Shown in pieces: positions 34,730 through 44,299 of a stretch of 50,063 bases of DNA; positions within the stretch are counted from its first letter, which is position 1; each line of letters opens with the position of its first letter. The notes below the pieces were generated by a model. It was not told the origin of the DNA. It did not search any database and was given only the letters and a program-made list of their open reading frames with translations. The position numbers and the translations under genes are program-made. Source of the stretch: Deltaproteobacteria bacterium (GTDB taxonomy: Bacteria; Desulfobacterota; Desulfobulbia; Desulfobulbales; Desulfurivibrionaceae); the NCBI GenBank assembly GCA_021822005.1, contig JAJZSH010000001.1:9592-59654 (forward strand), written 5' to 3'.

Positions 34730-34872
34730 GTGGCCGTCCGGAAACGGCCCTTTCGCCCGATTGCCGCGTTGCTCAGTCGCCGAAAAATGCTCACGTACCT
34801 GGTGTACGCTCCGATTTTTCGTCTCCCTCGTGCCTTGCACTCGAACGAAATTGCTCGTTTCCGGACGGCCAC
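34730..34872. mobile_element. 143-bp MITE-like element, copy B (inverted)
   Basis: Perfect 17-bp terminal inverted repeats, GTGGCCGTCCGGAAACG at both ends. Same length as copy A, opposite orientation. Flanking hexamers TAAATA and AAAACA match in only 4 of 6 positions, so the target duplication is degraded or absent. Lies between pstS and pstC. Confidence 0.78.
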
Positions 34873-34920
34873 AAAACAACCTTGACCTGAAAATGACATG
34901 AACGGCGTAAAGGGCTGTAA

Positions 34921-35835
34921 ATGAATAAACTGAAAAGCACATTTTATCCATCAACAGCCCCTAAATTGCACATAACCGACAAGCTGATGCGGCTGCTGCT
35001 GGTCGGCGCCGCCTCGACCAGCGTCCTTATCGTCTGCCTGATTTTCCTCTTCCTGTTCAAGGAGGCCGGGCCGTTTGCGTTTAAACCCGGGCTGGACAAA
35101 CTCCTGGACAGCCAGTGGATTCCGGTCTCCTTCCAGGAGGAACATTTCGGCGTTGGCCCTCTGCTTTCCGGCTCCGCCCTGGTAACCGCCCTGGCCATGC
35201 TGGTCACGGTGCCCATCTCCGTGCTGGTGGCCATCTACATCGCGGAGATCGCCCACCCCGCCGAACGGGAGTTCCTCAAGCCGTTCATTGAAATCCTGGC
35301 CAGCATCCCCTCCGTGGTTCTGGGATTTTTCGGCCTGCTGGTGGTGGCCCCTTTGATCAAAATAATCTTCGGTCTCAGCACCGGTCTCACTGCCCTTACC
35401 GGCGCCCTGCTCCTCTCGCTCATGGCCATCCCCACCATCATCTCCCTTTCGGAGGATTCCCTGGTCAGTGTGCCCTACGCCCTGAAAAACGCCTCCCTGG
35501 CCCTGGGCGCCAGCCACCTGCAGACCATCTTCCGGGTTACCTTGCCCGCGGCCCTGCCAGGGATCGTGGCCGCGGTCATGCTCGGGATAGGCAGGGTCAT
35601 CGGGGAAACCATGGCGGTGCTGATGGTCACCGGCAATTCGGCTATTCTCACCTTTTCCCCCCTGGCGTCGGTGCGGACCATGACCGCCACCATCGCCGCG
35701 GAGATGGGCGAGGTGCCATTCGGCAGCATACATTATCAGGCGCTTTTCTGGATAGGGATCATCCTGCTGGTCATCACCTTTGCCCTCAACATCGTTGCCC
35801 AGCGCGTGCTGAAAAAATACGGCATGATGAAATGA
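34921..35835 (+). CDS. pstC: Phosphate ABC transporter permease PstC
   Basis: 304-residue inner-membrane permease with six membrane segments, the first at ~20-42. The BPD_transp_1 domain carries the EAA-type loop (SVPYALKNASLALGASHLQT) and IGRVIGETMAVLMVTGN near residue 223. No strong ribosome site (GGGCTGTAA); element B separates it from pstS. Overlaps pstA by 4 bases. Confidence 0.95.
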   Translation: MNKLKSTFYPSTAPKLHITDKLMRLLLVGAASTSVLIVCLIFLFLFKEAGPFAFKPGLDKLLDSQWIPVSFQEEHFGVGPLLSGSALVTALAMLVTVPISVLVAIYIAEIAHPAEREFLKPFIEILASIPSVVLGFFGLLVVAPLIKIIFGLSTGLTALTGALLLSLMAIPTIISLSEDSLVSVPYALKNASLALGASHLQTIFRVTLPAALPGIVAAVMLGIGRVIGETMAVLMVTGNSAILTFSPLASVRTMTATIAAEMGEVPFGSIHYQALFWIGIILLVITFALNIVAQRVLKKYGMMK

Positions 35836-36680
35836 ACAACACCGCGGATAAATTCATCCTTTTCTCGTTACGGCTCATCACCTACGCCATTGTCCTGGTG
35901 ATCGGCTATATCCTCTTCGACATCATCAGAAACGGGGCCTCGGCCCTCAACTGGCAGTTCGTCAGCAGCTTTCCCCGGAGAAGCGGGGCTGCGGGCGGCA
36001 TCTTTCCGGCCATTGTCGGCACCCTCTATCTGGTGGTGGGCACCATCGCCGTTTCCCTGCCCCTGGGGATTGGCGGGGCGATTTATCTTGCCGAATATGC
36101 GGACCAGAGCAGGTTCAACACCCTGATCCGGTTGGCCATTATCACCCTGGCCGGGGTCCCTTCCATTGTCTTTGGCCTCTTCGGCCTGGGCCTCTTTGTG
36201 CTCTTCTGCGGCTTCGGTCCCTCCATCCTGGCGGGCAGTCTGACCCTGGCCTGCATGGTCCTGCCCACCATTATCGTGGCCAGTGAAGAGTCGCTGCGCG
36301 CCGTGCCCAAGGGATTCCGCGATGCAAGCCTGGCGTTGGGGGCCACCAAATGGGAAACCGTCCGCACCAATGTCCTGCCCTATTCCCTTTCCGGCATGAT
36401 AACCGGCTCGATCCTGGGCATTGGCCGGGCCGCCGGGGAAACCGCCCCCATCCTCCTGACGGTGGCCGCCTTTTTTCTCCCCAGGCTGCCCAAGTCTGTT
36501 TTTGATCAGGTCATGGCCCTGCCCTACCATCTCTACATCCTTGCCACCCAGCATCCGGAGGCGGACCGGATCCGGCATATGCAATACGGCACCGCCCTGA
36601 TTCTCCTCCTGCTGGTTTTGGGCTTAAGTCTCGGCGCGATACTCATTCGAACACATTTCAGGAAAAAATTCCGATGGTAG
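35832..36680 (+). CDS. pstA: Phosphate ABC transporter permease PstA
   Basis: 282-residue partner of PstC with six membrane segments. The EAA loop is [20 protein letters not shown], followed by [18 protein letters not shown] near residue 197. ATG overlaps the pstC stop (ATGA) and the 3' end overlaps pstB by 7 bases, a tightly coupled operon. Confidence 0.95.
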   Translation: MNNTADKFILFSLRLITYAIVLVIGYILFDIIRNGASALNWQFVSSFPRRSGAAGGIFPAIVGTLYLVVGTIAVSLPLGIGGAIYLAEYADQSRFNTLIRLAIITLAGVPSIVFGLFGLGLFVLFCGFGPSILAGSLTLACMVLPTIIVASEESLRAVPKGFRDASLALGATKWETVRTNVLPYSLSGMITGSILGIGRAAGETAPILLTVAAFFLPRLPKSVFDQVMALPYHLYILATQHPEADRIRHMQYGTALILLLLVLGLSLGAILIRTHFRKKFRW

Positions 36681-37459
36681 AACAGTCTATTTATCCCAAA
36701 GATCAGGAGATGGTCATCACCACCAGCCAGGTCAACTTTTTCTATGGGGTCACCCAGGCGCTTTTTGACATCTCCCTCCTGATCCCGGCCAAGCAGGTTA
36801 CTGCCCTGATCGGGCCATCCGGCTGCGGCAAGTCCACTTTTCTCAGATGCCTGAACCGGATGAACGACACCATCCCCCACAGCCGGGTGGAGGGGAAAAT
36901 CTTCATCAACCGGAAAGATATCTATGCGCCGGGCACCGATGTCGTGGAGCTGCGCAAGGAGGTGGGGATGGTTTTCCAGAAATCAAACCCCTTCCCCAAG
37001 TCCATCTTCGACAACGTTGCCTACGGCCCCCGGATTCACGGCGAGAAAGACCCGAAACGCCTCGCGGAACTCGTGGAGCAAAGCCTGCAGCAGGCGGCCA
37101 TCTGGGACGAGGTCAAGGACCGGCTGCACGCCAATGCCATGGGCCTCTCCGGCGGCCAGCAGCAGCGACTCTGCATCGCCAGGGCCCTGGCTGTCGGGCC
37201 GAAGATCCTGCTCATGGACGAGCCGGCCTCGGCCCTTGACCCCAAAGCAACCACGCGGATCGAGGATCTGATCGGCGAGCTGCGCACCAACTACACCATT
37301 GTCATCGTCACCCACAATATGCAGCAGGCCGCCCGGGTTTCCGACTACACCGCCTTTTTCTATGAAGGTAGCCTGATTGAATGTGATGCAACCCCGAAAA
37401 TCTTTACCAACCCTCGGCAGAAACAGACAGAAGATTACATAACCGGCCGCTTCGGATGA
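36674..37459 (+). CDS. pstB: Phosphate ABC transporter ATP-binding protein
   Basis: 261 residues. Walker [10 protein letters not shown] (47-55), Q-loop FQKSNPFP (101-108), signature LSGGQQQRL (158-166), Walker [14 protein letters not shown] (178-190) and the switch His in [14 protein letters not shown]. It powers PstCA in the cytoplasm. phoU follows 16 bases later. Confidence 0.97.
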   Translation: MVEQSIYPKDQEMVITTSQVNFFYGVTQALFDISLLIPAKQVTALIGPSGCGKSTFLRCLNRMNDTIPHSRVEGKIFINRKDIYAPGTDVVELRKEVGMVFQKSNPFPKSIFDNVAYGPRIHGEKDPKRLAELVEQSLQQAAIWDEVKDRLHANAMGLSGGQQQRLCIARALAVGPKILLMDEPASALDPKATTRIEDLIGELRTNYTIVIVTHNMQQAARVSDYTAFFYEGSLIECDATPKIFTNPRQKQTEDYITGRFG

Positions 37460-37475
37460 GCGTGGAGTAAACATC

Positions 37476-38144
37476 ATGGCAAAACACATGCAGCACGACA
37501 TCGACAAACTGAAGGCAAAGATCATCAGCATGGGCGAAGCAGTGGAAGACCGGGTCTATCAGGCCACGCTTTCCGTGATCAACCGTGACCCGGCCAAGGC
37601 AAACGCGGTGATCAAGGGGGATCGGGAGATTGATGACATGGAGGTGGAGATCGAGGAGGATTGCCTGAAGATTCTCGCCCTGTATCAGCCGGTGGCCATC
37701 GACCTGCGGTTCATCGTGGCGGCGCTCAAAATCAACAGCGATCTGGAGCGGATCGGAGATCTTGCGGTCAATATCGCCGAACGGGGGTTATTCCTCGCCG
37801 GACAGCAAAAGTTTGAAATCCCCTTTGACCTGTCGGCCATGGTCCATCTTGCCGAGAAAATGGTCACGGAAAGCATTGACGCCCTGATCAATCATGATGT
37901 GCGCCTGGCCCACCATATCCGGGCGGCGGACGACACCATGGACGCCATGAATCGGGAGATGTACACCCAGCTCAAGGGGATGCTCACCACCGATACCGAG
38001 CATGTGAACAACCTCCTGCATGTCCTCTCCGTGGGACGGCACCTGGAAAGGATTGCCGACCATGCGACCAACATTGCCGAAGATGTCATCTATCTGGTCG
38101 ATGCCCAGATCATCCGGCACACGCCCGAGCTCTACGACGAATAG
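37476..38144 (+). CDS. phoU: Phosphate transport regulator PhoU
   Basis: 222 residues, two PhoU three-helix repeats, each with the metal-binding pattern (DREIDDMEVEIEEDCLKIL and ESIDALINHDVRLAHHI...DDTMDAMNREM). It couples Pst activity to the PhoR/PhoB two-component system. No phoR/phoB is adjacent; the OmpR-type pair at 42-44 kb is not obviously theirs. Confidence 0.95.
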   Translation: MAKHMQHDIDKLKAKIISMGEAVEDRVYQATLSVINRDPAKANAVIKGDREIDDMEVEIEEDCLKILALYQPVAIDLRFIVAALKINSDLERIGDLAVNIAERGLFLAGQQKFEIPFDLSAMVHLAEKMVTESIDALINHDVRLAHHIRAADDTMDAMNREMYTQLKGMLTTDTEHVNNLLHVLSVGRHLERIADHATNIAEDVIYLVDAQIIRHTPELYDE

Positions 38145-38171
38145 GGGTGCGGATCAGCAAGCCGGGATGCC

Positions 38172-38276
38172 CTGCCTTATTCCGGTTTGCCATCAAGATG
38201 GCAGCAGCTTTACTTGCTTGTCTCCCATCACTACTCCTTACTGCCTTATTCCGGTTTGCCATCAAGATGGCAGCAG
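38172..38276. repeat. Pair of 36-bp direct repeats
   Basis: Two identical 36-bp units (38172-38207 and 38241-38276) with core TTTGCCATCAAGATGGCAGC are separated by 33 bases. The core is a palindrome (GCCATC/GATGGC around AA) found once more, inverted, at 20355-20374. They lie after phoU. Confidence 0.65.
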
Positions 38277-38295
38277 TGTTAACGGCGTTTACGCC

Positions 38296-38321
38296 GCCCT
38301 TCGACAAGCTCAGGGCGAACG
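38296..38321. repeat. TTCGACA-CTCAGGGC repeat
   Basis: CCCTTCGACAAGCTCAGGGC followed by GAACGG, an imperfect palindrome of the widely dispersed type. A near copy is at 25349-25374. Confidence 0.6.
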
Positions 38322-38350
38322 GAGTGTGTCGCCTTGAAAATAACTTGGAA

Positions 38351-39097
38351 TTAGGACGAGATGTCGATGGCGCCCTTTTTCTTGAGAATGCGCAGACCGA
38401 TGTAAAGGGGGAGCAGCACGACCACGATGCCTGCGGCGTAGGGAGCGTACGCCGATTCCCACACCGTGGTGCCATGGAGAAAATACTCCCGCCACAACGG
38501 GATCAGCGCCAGGGCGACAAAGGTCCAGAAGGCGGTGCCGCTGTCCTTGATCAGGGCACGCCACCAGTGGAAGCTGAACCCGGACAAGGTCTGCCCGATA
38601 TTGGCAAACGACGGCCATAGCCGATGCGTCCTGCGACAGAAGGCTTCGTATTCTTCGCCGAATTTCCCCTGTAAGAACTTCTCCTCCGTGGCCATGATCG
38701 CATAGTAGAAAAAGACGAAGAAAGGCAGCACGGTGACAAAGGCCAGGGGCGCGCCGCCATACAGGCCGATGCCGATGGCGATCAGGATATTGCCGAGATA
38801 CATGGGGTTGCGGACATGGTTGTAGATGCCGCCGGTAACCAGACGGCTGGCGTAGACCTTGCCCTCCTTGCCGCCCCGCTCGATGTAGTCAAAGCCAATG
38901 GTAAAGAAACGCAACCCCTCGCCCAGCAGGGTCACCACCAGCCCCAGCCGGATCAACCAGGTGGAGACGGTCTCGCTGACGATCACCTGCGGCCTGAAAA
39001 CAAAGAGCATGACGATGAAGATGACCGGGAACATATAGGCCCGGTAGCGAAAGAAAAAGTTCCCGGCCCCGACCATGAAGGGGTTGCTCAGTCTCAT
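38351..39097 (-). CDS. Isoprenylcysteine/phospholipid methyltransferase-family membrane protein
   Basis: 248 residues with five to six membrane segments and the ICMT/PEMT-type C-terminal motif GIYNHVRNPMYLGNILI followed by EEYEAFCRRTHRLWP. These are AdoMet-dependent membrane methyltransferases acting on lipids, quinones or thiols; substrate unknown. The start is ATG 39097, overlapping the cmoA-like stop (ATGA); a longer reading from 39157 lies inside that gene. Coupling implies coordinated expression. Confidence 0.82.
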   Translation of the reverse strand: MRLSNPFMVGAGNFFFRYRAYMFPVIFIVMLFVFRPQVIVSETVSTWLIRLGLVVTLLGEGLRFFTIGFDYIERGGKEGKVYASRLVTGGIYNHVRNPMYLGNILIAIGIGLYGGAPLAFVTVLPFFVFFYYAIMATEEKFLQGKFGEEYEAFCRRTHRLWPSFANIGQTLSGFSFHWWRALIKDSGTAFWTFVALALIPLWREYFLHGTTVWESAYAPYAAGIVVVLLPLYIGLRILKKKGAIDISS

Positions 39098-39828
39098 TTC
39101 GCCCCCTTGCGCACGATATATCCGCAGAAATTGTACCACTTGAAAAAAATCTCGCATTCGCTGAAGCCGTTCTGCAAGACGAGTTCCTCGTTTTCCTGCA
39201 CCCGGTAGGGGATGAGGACATTCTCCAGGGCCTCGCGTTTCTGGCTGATCTCAAGCTTGCTGTAGCCGCTTGCCTCCTTGAAGTCATAGTAGTACTTGAT
39301 GAAAAACCGGTTGAGCAGCGAATCCCGGCTCAGCACCTTCTCGATGAGGATCAGGCAGCCGTTTTCGTTGACCCCTTTGGCTATACTCTGGAGCAGACGC
39401 TCCCGGTTCAGGGGCCGGACGAACTGGAGGGTGAGGTTCATGATCACCACCGAGGCGTTCTCGATCCCCACCCCGTTGTTGAGATCCATGCACTCAAGAT
39501 GGTAATCATGCTGCATGCCGTGGGTCTTCAGCTTTTCCCCGGCCTTCTTCAACATTTCCTCGGAATAGTCGCAGCCCACCAGTCGCGCCCCTTTGGGCAG
39601 GATCGGGTCGAGCTGGATCAGGGTCGTTCCGGTGGAGCAGCCCAGGTCGTAAACGTTCGTCCCCGGCACGGCGAAATCCCGGGCCAGCTCGGACATCATC
39701 CGTTGCACTTCAAGATAAAAAGGAACCGACCGAACCAGCATGTCGTCAAAGACGGACGCGGTTTTCGCGTCAAAACTGAAATCGGCCACCGTGCCCTGTG
39801 GTGTTGCGAAAATTTTATCCTTACCCAT
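39094..39828 (-). CDS. cmoA: Carboxy-S-adenosylmethionine synthase
   Basis: 244-residue class I methyltransferase-fold protein. FDDMLVRSVPFYLEVQRMM near residue 27 is characteristic of CmoA, which makes carboxy-SAM from SAM and prephenate for tRNA wobble uridine modification. AdoMet motif YDLGCSTGTTLIQL (~60), then GCDYSEEML and MNLTLQFV. The usual partner CmoB is not nearby; instead a membrane methyltransferase is translationally coupled downstream. Confidence 0.9.
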   Translation of the reverse strand: MGKDKIFATPQGTVADFSFDAKTASVFDDMLVRSVPFYLEVQRMMSELARDFAVPGTNVYDLGCSTGTTLIQLDPILPKGARLVGCDYSEEMLKKAGEKLKTHGMQHDYHLECMDLNNGVGIENASVVIMNLTLQFVRPLNRERLLQSIAKGVNENGCLILIEKVLSRDSLLNRFFIKYYYDFKEASGYSKLEISQKREALENVLIPYRVQENEELVLQNGFSECEIFFKWYNFCGYIVRKGAK

Positions 39829-39933
39829 GGGAACTCTCTTCTTCTGCCTCCGATAGTATTCTTGAACCAGCCATGGGCGTGCGCCACAGGCCGGATGCTT
39901 CGCGCGGTTGTTGCAAACCAGCTTCCTTCATTA

Positions 39934-42015
39934 TCACAACGCGTGGCGGAAGTCCACGGTTATCCCCTCTTTTTCAGGCCCGGATCGGGATACCGTGGCC
40001 GCTGCCTGGCTGATCCGGGGGAGCCTGGGCTCTTTCCGCGACCAGCGATCCAAGCCTCTCTGGTAGAGCAGGCTGGCCCCCTGATAGGAACAGATGGCCT
40101 TGCCGCTCAGTTCCTTTTTCTCCGAAACCGGGACCAGCACCGCATCCTGCATGGTTTCTTTGACCACCTGATACTGGGAAATCCCCTGCCGTTCATTGAG
40201 GATGGCCAGATAACCATCCTCCAGATAGCCAAGCCGCTGGTAGTTCCCGATAAAGGCGCGGGGCGTGAAATCAGGCGCCAGGATATCCTTGCCAAAGAAT
40301 TTGCTGTGGTATCGCCACTTAAGAAGGCCGAACAGGGTGGGCCCCAGGTCCACCTGGCTTGCCAGGGTGGTGTTCACGCCCGGCGCAATGATACCCGGTC
40401 CATAAAAAATCAAGGGGATATGGTAGCTATGCACCGGAAGTTCCTGCCGACCGGCGCTGCCGGCACAATGGTCCGCGACAATAACGAAAATAGTGTCGGC
40501 AAACCAGGAATGGTGCCGCGCCTCGTCAATGAACCTGCCGATGGCGTAATCGGTATATTTGACTCCCCCTGCTCGCCCGGTTTTTGAAGGGATATCGATT
40601 TTTTCCTCGGGATAGGTGAAAGGCCTGTGGTTTGAGGTGGTCATCACATACCCGAAGAATGGTTTCTTCCTCCTTGCTGACTGGTCGAATTCCCGCAGGG
40701 CCCGGCCCAGGATGTCCTCATCGCACACGCCCCAGATATTGGCAAAGGTAATCTCTGCCGCGCTGAGATCGCCGCGATCGGTAACGTCAAAGCCGTTGCC
40801 GCCGAAAAAGGCGTTCATGTTGTCAAAATACCCGTAACCGCCATAAAAAAATCTGGTGTCATAGCCTTTGTCCCGGAAAACGAAGCCCAGGGAAAAGAGA
40901 TTGGCGTTATTGGGCCGCTTGACAATGGACTGCCCCGGCGTCGGCGGCACGGAAAGCGTGACCGCCTCCATCCCGCGAACGGTCCGGGTGCCGGTGGCAT
41001 ACAGCCGATTGAACAGCAGACCGTCCCTGGCCAGGGCGTCAAGATTGGGGGTGAGACCCGCGGTGTTGCCAAAGGCGCCGAGATACTCCGCGCTCAGGCT
41101 TTCCACCATGATCAACACGACATTATGGCGTTTTTCCGGAGCCACGGAGGCAAGCACCCGCTCTATGTCCGTGGGGTTATCATCGACATAGCGGCTGTTT
41201 TTGGTCGCAAGCAGGGCGCGCAGACCGGTGAACGCGGCTTTTTCATCCATGTTTTTATAGAAGGTCGCGTAGTCCAGGCTGTTGTTGCGGAAGGCGGAAA
41301 ACAGCTGGTATATCCCATTTTCCGCCAGCTCTTTTTCATAGCGGTTAGCAAAGACCTCGCCGGGAAGGGCGCCATCCACGGTCAGGAATACAAGTACGGG
41401 TAAGAGCAGGAAAACTGCTCCAGCGCCCAGGCGGGCGGCAAGCCCGGAGGCTGGCGGAGCCAACGGCCCCTGTTGTCGCACCGAGGCGATGGCGGCTTCA
41501 ATCCGGGGCCGGATGACGACAAAAATCAGCGCTGCCGCAACGCCAACGATGGCGAGAAGCAGGGGCACCGGATAGGATTCACGGATATTGCCGATTACCT
41601 CATGGGTATAGACCAGATAATCCACGGCGATGAAGTTGAAACGCACGCCGAACTCATCCCAGAACAGCCATTCAGCCAGGGCGGAGAAGGCCAGACCATA
41701 ACACAGGGCAAAAACAAGGGGGTAGAGGACAACCCTCTGCCACCGGCTGACAAAAAACCGGTGGGGCATGACCATCAGATACAGGACAATGGGAATGGCG
41801 AAATACACGGCATTGACCAGATCATACAACAGGCCGATCAGAAAAATGGTGCCCACGGTCAGGGGCGAATGCCCGATCTGTGGCCAACTGTGGCTCAGTA
41901 ACGCCAGGCGTACCCCAAAGGCATACAGGCTGTACCAGATGAAGAAAAGACGGAGAAGCTGAAAACGGGGAAGGCAGGAAAGTCGGGGAAACACGGAAGG
42001 TATGATCTTTGACAT
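39934..42015 (-). CDS. LTA synthase-type membrane sulfatase-fold phosphotransferase (1)
   Basis: 693 residues: about five N-terminal membrane segments (to ~215), then an extracytoplasmic alkaline-phosphatase-superfamily domain. Metal and catalytic residues by analogy with LtaS/OpgB: E305 in MVESLS, nucleophile Thr345 in TRTVRGME, the His of TTSNHRPF, and the IVADHC pair. Gram-negative relatives transfer phosphoglycerol or phosphoethanolamine to envelope glycans. It ends with a poorly conserved tail of about 50 residues. It lies upstream, with a 105-base gap, of the cmoA pair and downstream of the two-component genes. Confidence 0.82.
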   Translation of the reverse strand: MSKIIPSVFPRLSCLPRFQLLRLFFIWYSLYAFGVRLALLSHSWPQIGHSPLTVGTIFLIGLLYDLVNAVYFAIPIVLYLMVMPHRFFVSRWQRVVLYPLVFALCYGLAFSALAEWLFWDEFGVRFNFIAVDYLVYTHEVIGNIRESYPVPLLLAIVGVAAALIFVVIRPRIEAAIASVRQQGPLAPPASGLAARLGAGAVFLLLPVLVFLTVDGALPGEVFANRYEKELAENGIYQLFSAFRNNSLDYATFYKNMDEKAAFTGLRALLATKNSRYVDDNPTDIERVLASVAPEKRHNVVLIMVESLSAEYLGAFGNTAGLTPNLDALARDGLLFNRLYATGTRTVRGMEAVTLSVPPTPGQSIVKRPNNANLFSLGFVFRDKGYDTRFFYGGYGYFDNMNAFFGGNGFDVTDRGDLSAAEITFANIWGVCDEDILGRALREFDQSARRKKPFFGYVMTTSNHRPFTYPEEKIDIPSKTGRAGGVKYTDYAIGRFIDEARHHSWFADTIFVIVADHCAGSAGRQELPVHSYHIPLIFYGPGIIAPGVNTTLASQVDLGPTLFGLLKWRYHSKFFGKDILAPDFTPRAFIGNYQRLGYLEDGYLAILNERQGISQYQVVKETMQDAVLVPVSEKKELSGKAICSYQGASLLYQRGLDRWSRKEPRLPRISQAAATVSRSGPEKEGITVDFRHAL

Positions 42016-42222
42016 GATGGGGGCTGGCCTGATCCGTTGCGTAAGCCCTCCCCTTGTTTGCGATCGAAATGACTGCGGATTTTCCCCGGGGGAAGAGCAC
42101 TGCTTTGCCTGAATCTAGCATGCCAATAATTACCAGAAGATTGCATGGACCTTACAAACGTGAAAGGTTGGGTGCTTGGGGGCTCATGGGCAGGCGCAAC
42201 GCGCATGCGCTGAGGAGGCGGA

Positions 42223-43644
42223 TCAGGACAGCAGTGAAGAATCGGCAGGAAGCAACAGGATGAAAGTCGAACCCTGACCGGGCGCGCTTTCCACCTCAAT
42301 GGTCCCTGCATGGGCATGGATGACCGCTTTGACAAGGCTCAGGCCGAGACCAAGGCCACGCTGGCTGCGGCTGTGATCTCCCCGGTACAGCCGGTCAAAG
42401 ATCAGGGGCAAATCATGCGATGGGATGCCTGCCCCGGAATCCCGCACCCGGATTACCACCTTGTCAGCCTGACGGTCACAGTTAAGTTCTATGCGGCCAC
42501 CGGTCGGCGTATGTTTCAGGCTGTTGTCCAGCAGATTGCCGATAACCTGCCGCATCCGGTCGATATCCGCCATCACCATAAGACCAGACGGGCCGGAAAC
42601 AGAAACCGCAACCCCTTTTTCCTCCGCCACGTATTGGTACAGATCGACCACCCCGGCAAGAAACGAAACGACCTCAATGGGTTGCCGATGCAGCTTCATC
42701 ACCCCTGTCTCCGCCTCGGAGATGTCCATCAGGGCGTTGAGCATGGTGATGATCCGCTCCGACTCTTCGGCGCAGTCCAGCAGGGCCTCGCGCAGAACCT
42801 CGGCCTTGTTGCCGGACTGCAAGGCGGTTTCGATCCCGGCCCGCAGGCGGGTCACCGGGGTGCGCAGATCATGGGCCACATTATCCAGAGCCGCCCGCAT
42901 GCCGGTAATCAGCTGCTCGATCTTTTCCAGCATGGTGTTGAAGAGGCGGACCAGCTCGTCCAGTTCATCGCCGGTCTGCCGCAATGGCACCCTGGCGTCC
43001 ATTTTGCCGATATCGATGCTGCGCACGACCTGAATGAGGTCGCGCACCGGCCGCAGGGAGCGGAAGGCCAGGAAGAAACCGCCGGCAAAACCAAAGATGA
43101 TCATCGGCAGCATGATTCCCGCAAAAACCTCCCCGAAATAATCCAGGATTTTTTGCCGTTCCCCGGAACCCCTGCCGATCTGGAGCAGATATCCGCTCTT
43201 AAGCCGTCTGCCGGCAATCTCAAGGACATCGCCCCTTCCCTTCGCAGGAAGGGCGACCCAATCATCGCCGGCCCCCCCGCCCCCGCCGCGGAACAGCGGG
43301 GAAAAACCGCCGGCCAGATGACGCCATTCCGGCGGCAGGGTGACAATGAGCGACTGACCGGTGGGGTCGGCAACCCGCACAAAAAAACCCGCCTGGCTGT
43401 TGGCGGCATCCTCAAGACGGATCTCGGTTAGCAGGGACTGTAGCCCGCGCTGCTGCTCATGCAGGGTGTATTCATTGAGCCTGCCCAGGATGATGTTCCG
43501 ATCCTTTTCCAGGATCGCGGCGCGCAGGGGGAAGTAGAGCAGGGCAAAAAGCAGGAGCGAGCTTGAGATAAAGATAAGGGAATACCACAGGGCCAGCCGG
43601 AAGCCCGTGGTTTTTGCCAGGCGTTTAATCGTTGCCAAGGGCAT
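42223..43644 (-). CDS. OmpR-class sensor histidine kinase
   Basis: 473 residues: TM1 (~17-40), periplasmic region with a glycine-rich GGGGGAG loop (~120-127), TM2 (~172-195), HAMP (~198-250), HisKA with phospho-acceptor in DNVAHDLRTPVTRLRAG, HATPase_c (NLLDNSLKHTP, DSGAGIP, GLGLGLSLVKAV). Layout resembles metal- or envelope-stress kinases (CusS type). The start overlaps the end of the regulator gene by 20 bases, so regulator and kinase are cotranscribed, regulator first. Confidence 0.92.
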   Translation of the reverse strand: MPLATIKRLAKTTGFRLALWYSLIFISSSLLLFALLYFPLRAAILEKDRNIILGRLNEYTLHEQQRGLQSLLTEIRLEDAANSQAGFFVRVADPTGQSLIVTLPPEWRHLAGGFSPLFRGGGGGAGDDWVALPAKGRGDVLEIAGRRLKSGYLLQIGRGSGERQKILDYFGEVFAGIMLPMIIFGFAGGFFLAFRSLRPVRDLIQVVRSIDIGKMDARVPLRQTGDELDELVRLFNTMLEKIEQLITGMRAALDNVAHDLRTPVTRLRAGIETALQSGNKAEVLREALLDCAEESERIITMLNALMDISEAETGVMKLHRQPIEVVSFLAGVVDLYQYVAEEKGVAVSVSGPSGLMVMADIDRMRQVIGNLLDNSLKHTPTGGRIELNCDRQADKVVIRVRDSGAGIPSHDLPLIFDRLYRGDHSRSQRGLGLGLSLVKAVIHAHAGTIEVESAPGQGSTFILLLPADSSLLS

Positions 43645-44299
43645 AGCCGACCCCGCGGATCGTCTGAATCAGCTTGCGCCCGAAATCCCGGTCGATTTTA
43701 TTGCGCAGCCGGCAGATGAGCACATCCACCACATTGGTCTGGGGATCAAAATTATAATCCCAGACATGCTCCAGAATCATGGCCTTGGAAATGACCCGGC
43801 CCTGGTTGCCCATGAGATATTCGAGGAGGGAAAACTCCCTGGGCTGGAGATCAATCTTGCGGTCGTCCCTGTAAACCTCCCGCTTCAGTTTGTCCAGGGA
43901 CAGATCCCCTACCCGCAGGGTCGTGGCTTCCGGCGCACTGCCTGCCCGGCGGATCAGGGCCTGCACCCTGGCCAGCAGCTCGGAAAAAGAAAACGGCTTG
44001 GTGAGATAATCGTCCCCTCCGGCCTGCAAGCCCTTGATCCGATCCTCAACCGAACGTTTGGCGCTGAGAATGATCACCGGCGTATTGACCTGCCGACGGC
44101 GGAGCTGATCAAGCAGGGCAAGGCCATCAAGCCTTGGCAGCATGATATCAAGAACAGCAAGGTCATAGGCGCCATCCAGCGCCCGGACAAGGCCATCCTC
44201 GCCATTGTCGGCGACATCAACGGAAAAACCCGCCTGCCGGAGCCCCATACTGATGAAGGAGGCAATTTTAGGATCATCTTCGACTACGAGTATGCGCAT
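43625..44299 (-). CDS. OmpR/PhoB-family response regulator
   Basis: 224 residues. Receiver (1-~115) with D8/D9 (VEDDPK), phospho-acceptor Asp in LAVLDIMLPRLDG, Thr/Ser in ILSAK and Lys in LTKPFSF. Winged-helix DNA-binding domain (~128-222) with LQPREFSLLEYLMGNQGRVI and DVLICRLRNKID. Divergent from the second LTA-synthase-type gene across a ~300-base gap, which is a likely target promoter. Confidence 0.93.
   Translation of the reverse strand: MRILVVEDDPKIASFISMGLRQAGFSVDVADNGEDGLVRALDGAYDLAVLDIMLPRLDGLALLDQLRRRQVNTPVIILSAKRSVEDRIKGLQAGGDDYLTKPFSFSELLARVQALIRRAGSAPEATTLRVGDLSLDKLKREVYRDDRKIDLQPREFSLLEYLMGNQGRVISKAMILEHVWDYNFDPQTNVVDVLICRLRNKIDRDFGRKLIQTIRGVGYALGND

Noticed and set aside
34900-34920. 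Fifth copy of the CCGTTACGG repeat (ACGGCGTAAAGGGCTGTAA)
   Set aside because: Only one degenerate arm is present, with no partner arm, so the resemblance is too weak.
38172-38276. Possible CRISPR mini-array (36-bp repeats, 33-bp spacer)
   Set aside because: Only two units, no cas genes, and the repeat core also occurs inverted at 20355, so a dispersed repeat fits better.
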